A DNA stretch of 64,000 bases from Psychrobium sp. MM17-31. GTDB taxonomy: Bacteria > Pseudomonadota > Gammaproteobacteria > Enterobacterales > Psychrobiaceae. Below are positions 1 to 8,143 of this stretch, piece after piece. The translations under genes and the position numbers were made by a program. Location of the stretch: NCBI RefSeq assembly GCF_022347785.1, contig NZ_JAKRGA010000005.1:62001-126000 (forward strand). The letters run 5' to 3'. The notes under the pieces are model-generated. The model had not been told where the DNA came from. It saw nothing but the letters and a program-made list of their open reading frames with translations, and searched no databases. How positions within the stretch are numbered: position 1 is the first letter of the stretch; each line of letters opens with the position of its first letter.

Positions 1-1323
1 GGCTAACTCTGTATCAAGTACACGCAGTCGTTCATATAAAGTCACTAGTTCTTTTTCATCAGGCGCACGTTGAATTTTAAGCGTAAGCGAATCTAAATCT
101 GACTCTGCTTTATCCAGTTCGGATAATGAATGGTTCAAGCTCGATTTTGAAATTTGAGCGTCATTATTCAAGGCAGCTAATTGATGAAGTTCTCGATCAG
201 ATATATCTAGTTGAATAACTGAGTCGTCTACACTTTCTTTTCCTCTATTTATGTAGTTATCCAATAAATCATTTATGGTTTTTTCATCAGAAGAAAGCGC
301 TTCAGATAGCTGCTCGGCTAACTCTCTTGCCTGAGATTCAAATTGAGTACCAAATGCTTTTTTCTCTTTAACTTCTTGCTCTTTCTCAAGTTGTTGAAGA
401 AGGCTGCTAATTGCCGTAGGAGCTAAAGACAAAGGAAATGCGCCATCAAGTTCATGGAGTACTTTGCCACGGACGCTAGCTATCTCATTTTCCAGCGATT
501 TTTGTTTGCTCTTTTCTTCCGATTTAGTAACTGCCCAAGCTCCGCCTCTTTCCTGAATACTTTTCTCAATTTGCTTCATTTCAAAGCGAATATCAGTAAT
601 CTTAGGATAAAGCTCACCGGCCTTTTCTTTGTATGAATCTGCTGCTGATTTGAGTTTTTCTTTTTGAACCTGTAGTTCAGCGATATCCTTTTGAATCGTC
701 TTAGATGCTTTATTCTCACTCTCTTTATTTAGATAAATATCCAAGTCAATATTTAACCGCTCAATGACATCTAAACCTAGCAATTTCTGAACAGCTTCTC
801 TTAAATACACACCCGTGTCATCTTCAGCAAGCTCAGCTATTTTTTCACCATCGAAAAAGAAAAGATCGCCTATACCTGGCGGGATCATTTCCGAAATTAG
901 TGACTGTATTTGTTCAGCGGTAAAACGCTCTTGTTCTTCACCACTGTCAAAGCTAATTCGCTCTTTACCATCGGTCCCCCAAGAGCGGCTAATAGTAAAA
1001 ATTCCATGTTTACCTTGGTGTGTATGAGTAAATTCAAGGCTAATGACAGCCGTTGCATCACTATTGTCTTTTTTAGCTTTATTGTTTAGCTGCTGAGACA
1101 AATAAGCAGAATATTCTTTATTATTTAATGTAGAGCTGTGTGCTCGCCTGCCTAATAAAAGCAATCGAATAGCAGTAAGAATTGATGTTTTACCGGCACC
1201 GTTTAGGCCACCAAATAAAATAATGGGTTTTGACAGCAAGCCGTCTTTTTTAGGTTGAAGGTCTAACTCATGTTCGCCATTGAAAACACGAAAGTTGGTT
1301 AATGTGAGTTTCTTAAAAATCAT
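1..1323 (-). CDS. dndD: DndD, DNA phosphorothioation ATPase (partial, C-terminal part outside window)
   Basis: The minus-strand frame from the ATG at 1323-1321 is open to the window edge (441 codons), so the gene continues to the left. The first residues read MIFKKLTLTNFRVFNGEHEL, followed near residue 40 by the P-loop GGLNGAGKTS. The rest is rich in Glu, Lys and Gln, as expected for the coiled-coil arms of an SMC/RecF-type ATPase. DndD is the ATPase of the Dnd system that replaces a non-bridging phosphate oxygen of DNA by sulfur. Its start overlaps the dndC stop in an ATGA, so translation is probably coupled. dndE would be expected just beyond the left edge. Identity is supported by the P-loop and by the dndB-dndC context; the C-terminal Walker B is not visible. 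Confidence 0.88.
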   Translation of the reverse strand, partial: MIFKKLTLTNFRVFNGEHELDLQPKKDGLLSKPIILFGGLNGAGKTSILTAIRLLLLGRRAHSSTLNNKEYSAYLSQQLNNKAKKDNSDATAVISLEFTHTHQGKHGIFTISRSWGTDGKERISFDSGEEQERFTAEQIQSLISEMIPPGIGDLFFFDGEKIAELAEDDTGVYLREAVQKLLGLDVIERLNIDLDIYLNKESENKASKTIQKDIAELQVQKEKLKSAADSYKEKAGELYPKITDIRFEMKQIEKSIQERGGAWAVTKSEEKSKQKSLENEIASVRGKVLHELDGAFPLSLAPTAISSLLQQLEKEQEVKEKKAFGTQFESQARELAEQLSEALSSDEKTINDLLDNYINRGKESVDDSVIQLDISDRELHQLAALNNDAQISKSSLNHSLSELDKAESDLDSLTLKIQRAPDEKELVTLYERLRVLDTELA

Positions 1324-2945
1324 TGCTGCATCTCCTTATTTAAAGATGCGGTTATAGCTGCCAATTCTGCTTCAAGATCTTGCACTTCTTTTGACTGATT
1401 AATTTGATTTTGCCTCGTATCTTTATTTTTCCTAATAATTTCCTCAGCGGATTCCCAATCTTGCTGAATTAGGCTACCAATTTTCTTGTAAATTCCCGTT
1501 CTTCTCGCAAGGCCAGACATAGACACTTCCAGATCAATTAACTTTTTAACCAAATGAGGAGACACACCGTGTTCAGGGGCTAATTGTGAAATTAAAACAG
1601 CATCATCTCTACCGAATTGATTAGTGTCATCTATGGCCCAATCAAGGTCGTAACCAAAGATGTCATTAAATATTATTGGTAAATCATCATCCCAGTCTGG
1701 CTCATTCGGGTCATTTAACCACTCGTGTCTTACGGCATGCAATTCAGGCACTGTAATTAATTCTGCATCTTTTCCCAAGTCAGCTAGCTGTTTTTGGATG
1801 CTAAGAAGTAACCGTAGCGCTACTTTTCGATATTTAAGCTTATAAGGGCCAGTTGTGTAGTCATCGGTTAATATTTTTTCACCGTCTTCTTTTAGTGTTT
1901 TAAAAGCTAATCTGCCATCTCGACGAATATGGCTTCGGTATTTTTTCTTTAGTTTTGGTGACGTACTTCGCGATAGTATATTTCGATACTTTAGCAGTGG
2001 TTTCATCCACTCTTCGCCATTTTGAACCAAGCTTTCCATTGCTCTGTCTTTAGTAACAACAGTACAGGTCCAACATCCAAATCGAGAGTTTCCGCATGAA
2101 GGGGTTGTTTCATCAATAACCATCGGACACTCACCTTGCCCTGAAGAGTCTTTATAAAGATTCCAAAGCAAGAGGTTTTTACCACCCCATGGATTTTCCC
2201 ATTCCATATCGTATTTATCGAACCATTTATTTTTTATACCGTAAGGCGTTTCTTCGCTCACTAAATGGCAAAATCTTAATATCTTCCACACATCATCTAC
2301 TCCCCACATATCAATAGGGGTATAGATAAAAGCATTTGCTAATGTTGTGTGCTTGGCTAAGTCAGAGCCATCTATTTTATGTTTGGCGATTACTTGGGCA
2401 CGAGAGGCGCTTTCTTGAGAGCGTGAGCCCAAAACAACTATAACCTCATCAAACTGGCTTACTTTATCAGTAATGAACGAAGATACAGGATCAATCTTCA
2501 TTCGCTCTGTACACCAGCGAAATTGCCTTGTAGGTGCAGGATATCCTTTACCTAATAAATTCGCCCAAAATGTTTGATTTGTTTTGGGGACAACTTTATG
2601 GGATGTAATGGGTAGATTATCTCGTTTAGCACCGCGCTCAATTGCTCTTAGTGAGTTACTTACATGATTTACAACAACAGGTGTTTCAACGAGAGTATCT
2701 GATGCGACAACAAAAACTTCTTTATGGCGCTGCTTTGGCTCTAGCCCCAAAAGAGCTAAATAGACTAAGACCATAACAGCTGAAGAATCTTTACCACCGC
2801 TGTAACCTATGACCCATGGTCGCTTGTCACTAAGGTATACCCGCTGGACATTGGCAACGCAGTCCGATAGCAAGGTACCTGCAAATTTTTCATTTTCGAT
2901 AAACTCGATATAGTCATCGAGATCGTATTGGTTAGCTAAGCTCAT
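1320..2945 (-). CDS. dndC: DndC, PAPS-reductase-like sulfurtransferase of DNA phosphorothioation
   Basis: 541 residues. The N-terminal half is a PP-loop ATP pyrophosphatase domain with the signature VIGYSGGKDSS near residues 45-55. A cysteine cluster of the form CPMV...SCGNSRFGCWTC lies in the middle (about residues 275-295) and fits the four-cysteine Fe-S site known for DndC. In the pathway a cysteine desulfurase (DndA or IscS) passes sulfur to DndC, which acts with DndD and DndE on DNA. No dndA is visible upstream, so a housekeeping IscS may supply sulfur (inference). The gene overlaps dndB upstream and dndD downstream by 4 nt each (ATGA), which indicates one tightly coupled operon. Confidence 0.93.
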   Translation of the reverse strand: MSLANQYDLDDYIEFIENEKFAGTLLSDCVANVQRVYLSDKRPWVIGYSGGKDSSAVMVLVYLALLGLEPKQRHKEVFVVASDTLVETPVVVNHVSNSLRAIERGAKRDNLPITSHKVVPKTNQTFWANLLGKGYPAPTRQFRWCTERMKIDPVSSFITDKVSQFDEVIVVLGSRSQESASRAQVIAKHKIDGSDLAKHTTLANAFIYTPIDMWGVDDVWKILRFCHLVSEETPYGIKNKWFDKYDMEWENPWGGKNLLLWNLYKDSSGQGECPMVIDETTPSCGNSRFGCWTCTVVTKDRAMESLVQNGEEWMKPLLKYRNILSRSTSPKLKKKYRSHIRRDGRLAFKTLKEDGEKILTDDYTTGPYKLKYRKVALRLLLSIQKQLADLGKDAELITVPELHAVRHEWLNDPNEPDWDDDLPIIFNDIFGYDLDWAIDDTNQFGRDDAVLISQLAPEHGVSPHLVKKLIDLEVSMSGLARRTGIYKKIGSLIQQDWESAEEIIRKNKDTRQNQINQSKEVQDLEAELAAITASLNKEMQQ

Positions 2946-4027
2946 TTATTTAATAATTCTTTTTCTTTTTCTAATTCTTCGTCTGTAATTTTCAGACCAA
3001 TTTGGCGTTTAATTTCTACCGTTGTCAAAAATATATTGGTACTAGCTTTAGACAACCTTCCGTGAGACATCGCCCTTTGTGACCATGCCTTGTTGGACTT
3101 TCTCCAGTCTATCTCTCTTACTTTTACCAAGGCTCCAATTCTCGACTCTTGCGACATATCTAATAATTCTCGGCCGACCAATGCCAACGCTTGTAAACCA
3201 ATTCCATGTGCCGTTATATAATCTTGCCTGAATTCTCTAACAGTAAGTGACTTATCTTGCACCAGCTTCCATTCAACCAACTGCTCATTTAACTGATTCC
3301 AAAAACTAAGCGCAGTCTCCTTTTCAATCTCGCTGATTTCATCTTTTGGCCCTTTGCGAAGTAACGATCGTGTCGCATGTTTAATGGCACTTAACGCAAA
3401 TATTTTATTACTTTTAATTGGTATGCTGCTTTTTTCCATTTCGGTAAAACCAATAAATGGCTTAGCATTTCTTGCTAAAAACTTAGCGACTCTAGAGCTG
3501 GGATCTCTGTCATCATATAAAGTCGAAAGTGAAGTAGATGGCCTGATCGCGTTTTGATTTAGATCTGCGAACATTTGCTGGCTTCTGCTTAACCCTTCAT
3601 CTACATAAAAGACAATGGCTATATTATCTTGCGCTAGCTCAGGCTTAAGTTTAATTGCCTCTTCTATCGCAGCTCTTCGATGTTGCCCATCATTGATTAA
3701 GATACTAGTATTCATTGACACTTTTAAGATACCAATATTTGGAGCGCCATTATTCTCGACAAAACGAACCTCTGAGCCGACAGATGCCGTCAATGCAGAA
3801 AAAACATAGTCGTCTGGATTATCAACAAGATAACGACTCATCTCAGGAATTCGAGACTTATTTAAAGTACGTTGTGCTCTTAATTCTGGCGGAACGTCTT
3901 CTTCGTCATAACTAAATATTTTAGGGATTATACGTAAAGGGCAAGTTGCAATATAGAAGGGTCTACCTGCTTGAACTCCTCTCACCGCTGGGAAAGAGTA
4001 ACAAAAATCATTTTCTAAATGGTCCAT
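2942..4027 (-). CDS. dndB: DndB, DGQHR-domain protein of the Dnd cluster
   Basis: 361 residues. The hallmark ILINDGQHRRAAIEEA lies around residues 108-123 and defines the DGQHR/DndB family. It is first in the visible operon dndB-dndC-dndD. In studied systems DndB is not needed for sulfur insertion but acts as a repressor of the dnd promoter and influences modification frequency. That fits its position here, next to paired palindromic sites (4052-4112). The ATG at 4027 has only a weak upstream GGA. The stop overlaps the dndC start. Confidence 0.9.
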   Translation of the reverse strand: MDHLENDFCYSFPAVRGVQAGRPFYIATCPLRIIPKIFSYDEEDVPPELRAQRTLNKSRIPEMSRYLVDNPDDYVFSALTASVGSEVRFVENNGAPNIGILKVSMNTSILINDGQHRRAAIEEAIKLKPELAQDNIAIVFYVDEGLSRSQQMFADLNQNAIRPSTSLSTLYDDRDPSSRVAKFLARNAKPFIGFTEMEKSSIPIKSNKIFALSAIKHATRSLLRKGPKDEISEIEKETALSFWNQLNEQLVEWKLVQDKSLTVREFRQDYITAHGIGLQALALVGRELLDMSQESRIGALVKVREIDWRKSNKAWSQRAMSHGRLSKASTNIFLTTVEIKRQIGLKITDEELEKEKELLNK

Positions 4028-4051
4028 CGAGTACTACATCCAATTTAAAAG

Positions 4052-4131
4052 AACGTTAAAATTTTACGTACCTCAATTTTTAAATCAACAAAAAACGTAA
4101 AAATTTTACGTTCAATCTTGAGTAACTTCAA
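4052..4131 (-). promoter_or_regulatory. Predicted dnd promoter with two related operator-like sites
   Basis: On the minus strand TTGAAG (4126-4131) and TAAAAT (4103-4108) form a -35/-10 pair with a 17-nt spacer. The -10 lies inside a perfect inverted repeat at 4094-4112 with half-site AACGTAAAA and a 1-nt centre. A second, imperfect copy lies at 4052-4070. Both share the 12-mer AAAATTTTACGT (4058-4069 and 4100-4111), offset by exactly 42 bp, about four helical turns on the same DNA face. This suggests a regulator binding as two phased dimers. DndB is the obvious candidate but the binding protein is not shown by sequence alone. Confidence 0.65.
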
Positions 4132-4154
4132 ATTAGACAATAAAAGTGTGGTGA

Positions 4155-4289
4155 GAAACGGCTAATTTTAAAAAGCGATTCCAAATACCCAACCTAGATG
4201 CCAACAATCGTAATTTCGACGATGTGTTTGAGGCATTTTCACTACAACGCAACCGTATAAAAGACTTTCAGCAGTTGGCAGATTGGTAG
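4155..4289 (+). pseudogene. Start-less C-terminal gene remnant
   Basis: After an in-frame TGA (4152-4154) there are 44 sense codons ending in TAG at 4287-4289, with no ATG/GTG/TTG near the beginning. The peptide has protein-like composition, including NNRNFDDVFEAFSLQRNRI. It sits just upstream of the dnd promoter on the opposite strand. It looks like the 3' end of a gene whose front was lost when the dnd segment arrived. I do not recognise the family, and chance remains possible at this length. Confidence 0.35.
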
Positions 4290-4297
4290 GTAAACGC

Positions 4298-4942
4298 CTA
4301 ATCAGCATATCCCCAAGGAGCTGCTGGCGGAGTAATCGGCTTGGTTAAGTCGAAATCCACTCTAAATTCGCGTCCTTCTCGCACCATGCGATAGGTGAAT
4401 TTTTCAGGGTAAATGAACATTTGCCATGTGTTGCCGTTTGATTGCGGAATGCCGTGTTTCACGAACATTTCTTTAGAATATTGATCGGCTGGAAATGATT
4501 GCACGTTCTCCCAACCAGCATCAACAGTATGGCCGCCGTACATGGTTGATTTATCGTAGTTGCCATCTGGCTGGCGATGGTCGTGCTTTAACGAAATACC
4601 CGAGCCTGTTTTGGTTAGAATCCACGTGCGTGAGGCATCGTCGCCAACGTGAAATGGAATTTGTAATTCGCGGTCACTACAACGGCGCACATGCATCACT
4701 AATTTCTTACCAGCAAAGCCACCGCCTTTAGCGTTATCGACAGTTATCTTACCTTCATAGGCTTTGCCACAGTGTTTTCTAATATGATCAAAATAGGCAT
4801 CGTGGGTTGCAATAGAGACTTGCGGAGTGGGCAATACAACTGATTTTCCGCTAGTGTTTTTGGTGCCTGCTGCATTTACCGTGAAAGAACTTCCTAATGC
4901 TACTGCACTAATAATTAAACTTGAGAACATGGATGTTTTCAT
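4298..4942 (-). CDS. Secreted protein of unknown function
   Basis: 214 residues. The first about 24 residues form a clear Sec signal peptide (MKTSMFSSLIISAVALGSSF, cleavage likely after VNA-A). The mature part has two cysteines (in KHCGKAY and RRCSDRE) and many aromatic and charged residues, ending in PPAAPWGYAD. No catalytic motif was recognised. An AAGAG-type ribosome site precedes the ATG. It stands alone, 8 nt from the end of the upstream gene remnant, and is followed by no operon partner. A periplasmic or extracellular location is the only supported statement. Confidence 0.75.
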   Translation of the reverse strand: MKTSMFSSLIISAVALGSSFTVNAAGTKNTSGKSVVLPTPQVSIATHDAYFDHIRKHCGKAYEGKITVDNAKGGGFAGKKLVMHVRRCSDRELQIPFHVGDDASRTWILTKTGSGISLKHDHRQPDGNYDKSTMYGGHTVDAGWENVQSFPADQYSKEMFVKHGIPQSNGNTWQMFIYPEKFTYRMVREGREFRVDFDLTKPITPPAAPWGYAD

Positions 4943-5095
4943 AACAACTCTTTTTATAAATAAACGTTGAAAGAGGTAGTAGCAGGTTTCCTCCGCTTAA
5001 TATAAAAATTCACGTATATATTAACCACTATTGTTACACTATCGGGGAAGAATCATCAAAACATAATGGCCATGAATAGTTCATGGCCTATCTAC

Positions 5096-6568
5096 TTACT
5101 TTAAATTTTTCAACACAGAACAAGTCTCCGCTCTTTCTTCGCCGCCAAGAATACGAGATTTGTACTCATCAGCTCGTTTACTTCCGTAAGCCGTCGCCTT
5201 ATTTAACCACTCTAGACCAGCTTTTCTGTCATTTATGCAATACCTACCTAAACCAAGAATAAAAGCCGCTGCAGGATGCTTTTGTTGTGCAGCGATTATT
5301 AAGTACTCCTGTGCTTTGGTTATATCAGTTTCCATATAAATATTTGCTAGTCGAAAATAAGCCTCAGTATGCTTATACTTTTTAGCCATAACCTCAAGTA
5401 CATTTATCAAGTCTTTCTGGCTAGTTTCGATAAAAATACTATCAGTGTAATACTCTTCAATTTCGTTCTCTTCACGCAATTCACTTGCTAGAGTATAAAA
5501 CTCACCGGAATCAAAAGAACGAACCAAAATTTCCAGCTGAGGCAAGGTTAAACTGTCTAAATTCCCCATTTGATATTGAAGTAAGTTCTGAAGCTCTTCT
5601 GTCGTAATTTTATGCTTGACGGTTAAAGAAAAAGCATCCGCGTCTTCATCTCTATTACGTGTTAATATTTTTATGTATTCAATAGCTTCTTTTTTAGTTT
5701 TATCTGTAATAAGTGAAGGGCGAATAATCTCTTCTAAGTGCATTTTTATTGCAGGTGCGTATTCTTTGTCTAATAATTTTTGCTGCCAAATAGCACGTTC
5801 TTCTTGTAAGTCTGTACTACTATTCTGATAAATGAAATGTAAGATTACCCACCAATACTCTTCATATTTAGCGTCACCTTCAGAAGCTAAAAATTTCATT
5901 AAACTCGCTTCAGAAGTAAATAGTTCATAACGACCAAACCAGTGCTCTGTCAACTCATAATCTTTCTTAAGCATTACTTCTTCCAATGAAGAAATATCCG
6001 GAGAAAAACAATACTCGACAATGACATGATGTTCGCCATTCTCAATTGACGTTAAACATCTATTTCCATAGTGGTTTAATATGAAATACCCCACCACTGG
6101 CAACGACAGTACTATGACTAGAGATGTAAAATGCTTATTTCGGTTAGAATTAGCACTCTGAAAAGGTTCAGCGGCATGCTCAATTGCCGCAAACTCTTCA
6201 ATTAATGACAACTTCCTCATGCTCGTAAAAAAAACGATAGCCATTACGACAGGACTAATAATCAATGCTGCAGTAGGCTGCTTGCCCAAAATAAAAATTG
6301 AGGCATAAGTTACGCCTGAGAATAAAGCAACAATTAACCTTGGGAAAGTTTGATACAACCCTCCAATAAACCTTGCAAAATAGCCGACGATTGCAGGTGC
6401 GATTAACATGGCTACAATAACGTTTAGTATGAAGTAGCGCTCCATAACAGCAGTTACTGTAAAAGCAACAATCAACCCTATAAACGCACCAAATAAAGCA
6501 AGTAACGGTCTCTGCTTTTTCTCTAATTCTAAATAAACTTTTTCAAGTTCAGCTCTTTGATACTTCAT
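5096..6568 (-). CDS. Membrane protein with C-terminal Sel1/TPR-like repeats
   Basis: 490 residues. Hydrophobic segments at about 20-40, 45-66, 78-90, 98-115 and 148-167 indicate a multi-pass membrane N-terminus. The rest is an acidic soluble region whose last about 100 residues show helical repeats (AYFRLANIYMETDITKAQEY, AAAFILGLGRYCINDRKAGL) like Sel1/TPR solenoids, which usually mediate protein contacts. No enzyme motif is seen. It is a single gene between the accessory neighbours. The function is not recognised. Confidence 0.7.
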   Translation of the reverse strand: MKYQRAELEKVYLELEKKQRPLLALFGAFIGLIVAFTVTAVMERYFILNVIVAMLIAPAIVGYFARFIGGLYQTFPRLIVALFSGVTYASIFILGKQPTAALIISPVVMAIVFFTSMRKLSLIEEFAAIEHAAEPFQSANSNRNKHFTSLVIVLSLPVVGYFILNHYGNRCLTSIENGEHHVIVEYCFSPDISSLEEVMLKKDYELTEHWFGRYELFTSEASLMKFLASEGDAKYEEYWWVILHFIYQNSSTDLQEERAIWQQKLLDKEYAPAIKMHLEEIIRPSLITDKTKKEAIEYIKILTRNRDEDADAFSLTVKHKITTEELQNLLQYQMGNLDSLTLPQLEILVRSFDSGEFYTLASELREENEIEEYYTDSIFIETSQKDLINVLEVMAKKYKHTEAYFRLANIYMETDITKAQEYLIIAAQQKHPAAAFILGLGRYCINDRKAGLEWLNKATAYGSKRADEYKSRILGGEERAETCSVLKNLK

Positions 6569-6680
6569 TAATCACTTATACCCTATTATAAGGTTTTCCT
6601 TGTCATTATTAATGCGCCATACTCTATCACAAGAGCACTTTCACATTATTATTTAATTCATATTAATGAAGACATTAACA

Positions 6681-6708
6681 AAAAATGGACACCGCAGTGT
6701 CCATTTTT
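6681..6708 (-). terminator. Rho-independent terminator after the XRE regulator gene
   Basis: A perfect 12-bp stem (AAAAATGGACAC / GTGTCCATTTTT) with loop CGCA. The T run on the minus strand makes it a terminator for the gene ending at 6732. The symmetry would also allow function from the other side. Confidence 0.75.
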
Positions 6709-6731
6709 AAGTGTCGAGCCAATGTTTAAAA

Positions 6732-7145
6732 TCACCAAACTTCTTTGCCATCGCCATAGCGAACAATCCAGCCGGTAATGTAGGCGCCTAAGAAAAAGGT
6801 GGCCGATGAAAAGGCGTTGTCGTTAAAGATCAAAAATACAAAGCCAAGGGCGAGTAATAAAAACTCAATCATCAGCACATGGCGTCTGGTGTATACACCA
6901 AACATGTTGGCTCTGAACCACCACGGTAGCTCTTTCCATTTTGCAGATTCTTTATCTATCACTGTGATTTCCTCCGTTAATGTTGCGATATCAACTTCAA
7001 AAACAGCAGCGAGAGATTTTAGAGTTTCAAGACTGGCCTTTTGACCACTTTCAACTCGTTGAATAGTTCTAACATTGAGGCCACAAGCTTGTGCTAACTC
7101 TTCTTGTGACCATTGTTTTTTGTCGCGTAATTTTTTAACTATCAT
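6732..7145 (-). CDS. XRE-family regulator with a C-terminal two-helix membrane domain
   Basis: 137 residues. Residues 1-60 are a Cro/C1 helix-turn-helix: WSQEELAQACGLNVRTIQRV places the recognition helix at about 21-32. The C-terminal 50 residues contain two hydrophobic helices (HVLMIEFLLLALGFVFLIF and the stretch around ATFFLGAYITGWIV), as in the 2TM-type tail found on small XRE proteins. A membrane-tethered repressor responding to an envelope or small-molecule cue is plausible but not shown. It is monocistronic, with its own terminator at 6681-6708. Confidence 0.85.
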   Translation of the reverse strand: MIVKKLRDKKQWSQEELAQACGLNVRTIQRVESGQKASLETLKSLAAVFEVDIATLTEEITVIDKESAKWKELPWWFRANMFGVYTRRHVLMIEFLLLALGFVFLIFNDNAFSSATFFLGAYITGWIVRYGDGKEVW

Positions 7146-7295
7146 AAGACTTAAGGTCCTTAATCTCTTCGCCGATGTTCACAGCGAATTCTGACAACAG
7201 ATCTGCCTTGTCGGCCACGACATTCGCCCGACAGCGGCGATTTTATCGCTTTTTTACTATGTAAATGGTTACTAACAAATTAGCATCTGATAAAC

Positions 7296-7564
7296 ATACC
7301 CAAGCTACTTCAAGATGCAGGTTTCAGAGGCTGGGTAGGATGTGAGTACAAGGCATGATTCATAATTAATGGTTATTCCCTGATTTTGAATCATAACGCA
7401 GTAATCGCTTTCTACCCAGCCTCCCGTAGGGCAAGGCGATAAGCGACCAATAGCGGCGTTATAAGCTACTTATTAGGAACAACCTAACAGCGTATCTTAT
7501 GCCTTGCTCTTGGCACGCTTCTCGACTTGCTGAAGACTAGCATCTTGAGGTGGCTTGGGTATAC
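7296..7564. repeat. MITE-like intergenic repeat with nested inverted repeats
   Basis: Terminal inverted repeats of 22 nt (starting TACCCAAGCTACTTCAAGAT at 7297 and ending TGGCTTGGGTA near 7562) match at 20 of 22 positions. Inside are further exact inverted pairs: GAGGCTGGGTAG (7327-7338) with CTACCCAGCCTC (7412-7423), CAAGGCAT (7349-7356) with ATGCCTTG (7499-7506), and ATGATTC (7355-7361) with GAATCAT (7388-7394). There is no ORF. From memory it resembles a repeat family common in intergenic DNA of Shewanella/Colwellia-type genomes. It occupies most of the gene-free gap 7146-7591; in the remainder (7146-7295) I see nothing else. Confidence 0.7.
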
Positions 7565-7591
7565 ATGTAAACACTAACTGAAGGCAGCGCA

Positions 7592-8143
7592 GTGAAACTC
7601 GAATTAATTTCTCTTTGTGACTATCGCGAAGATGTGGAATATCTCAAGGCATTCTTTACCACCAATCATGGTGCCTTTAGTGCAATATTATTACCACAGC
7701 AATGTCCAACTACCACATGGAATTTTGTTAATTTAGCAGAAGGCCGCCAGCAAAACCCACATCGCGATGGGCCGTTTTACGACGGGCTAACCTTTCATCG
7801 ATTGATTAAAGGTTTTGCACTAATGGGTGGTTGTCCGCACGGAACAGGTATGGGAAATGCGGGTTATCGCTTTGGCGACGATTTTCACCCCGAATTGTCT
7901 CATTGGGAAATAGGATATTTATCGATGGGCAACAGCGGTCCAAACTCCAACAGTTGCCAGTTTTTTATTACCTTGGGCGCGGCAGAGCACCTAGACAACA
8001 GCCACAATATTTTTGGTAAGGTGACTGAAGGATTAGAAACCCTCGAAAAAATAGCCCAATTAGCAACCGATTATAACGACAGACCCATTGAGCCAATTAT
8101 TATCGAATCTATTGTTATTAAGCGGCCTGCTGAGCTCGAATAA
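7592..8143 (+). CDS. Cyclophilin-type peptidyl-prolyl cis-trans isomerase
   Basis: 183 residues, a cytoplasmic cyclophilin with no signal peptide. The typical blocks are visible: FYDGLTFHRLIKGFALMGG (substrate-binding Arg), then NSNSCQFFITLG and HNIFGKVTEGLETLEKI. It catalyses isomerisation of X-Pro bonds. The only start in the right place is GTG at 7592, directly after the repeat element, with a weak AAGG upstream. Its last 26 nt overlap the convergent hydrolase gene. Confidence 0.93.
   Translation: MKLELISLCDYREDVEYLKAFFTTNHGAFSAILLPQQCPTTTWNFVNLAEGRQQNPHRDGPFYDGLTFHRLIKGFALMGGCPHGTGMGNAGYRFGDDFHPELSHWEIGYLSMGNSGPNSNSCQFFITLGAAEHLDNSHNIFGKVTEGLETLEKIAQLATDYNDRPIEPIIIESIVIKRPAELE

Noticed and set aside
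454-1027. Plus-strand ORFs of 60 and 70 codons
   Set aside because: They lie opposite the open dndD frame, have no ribosome sites and read as antisense shadows.
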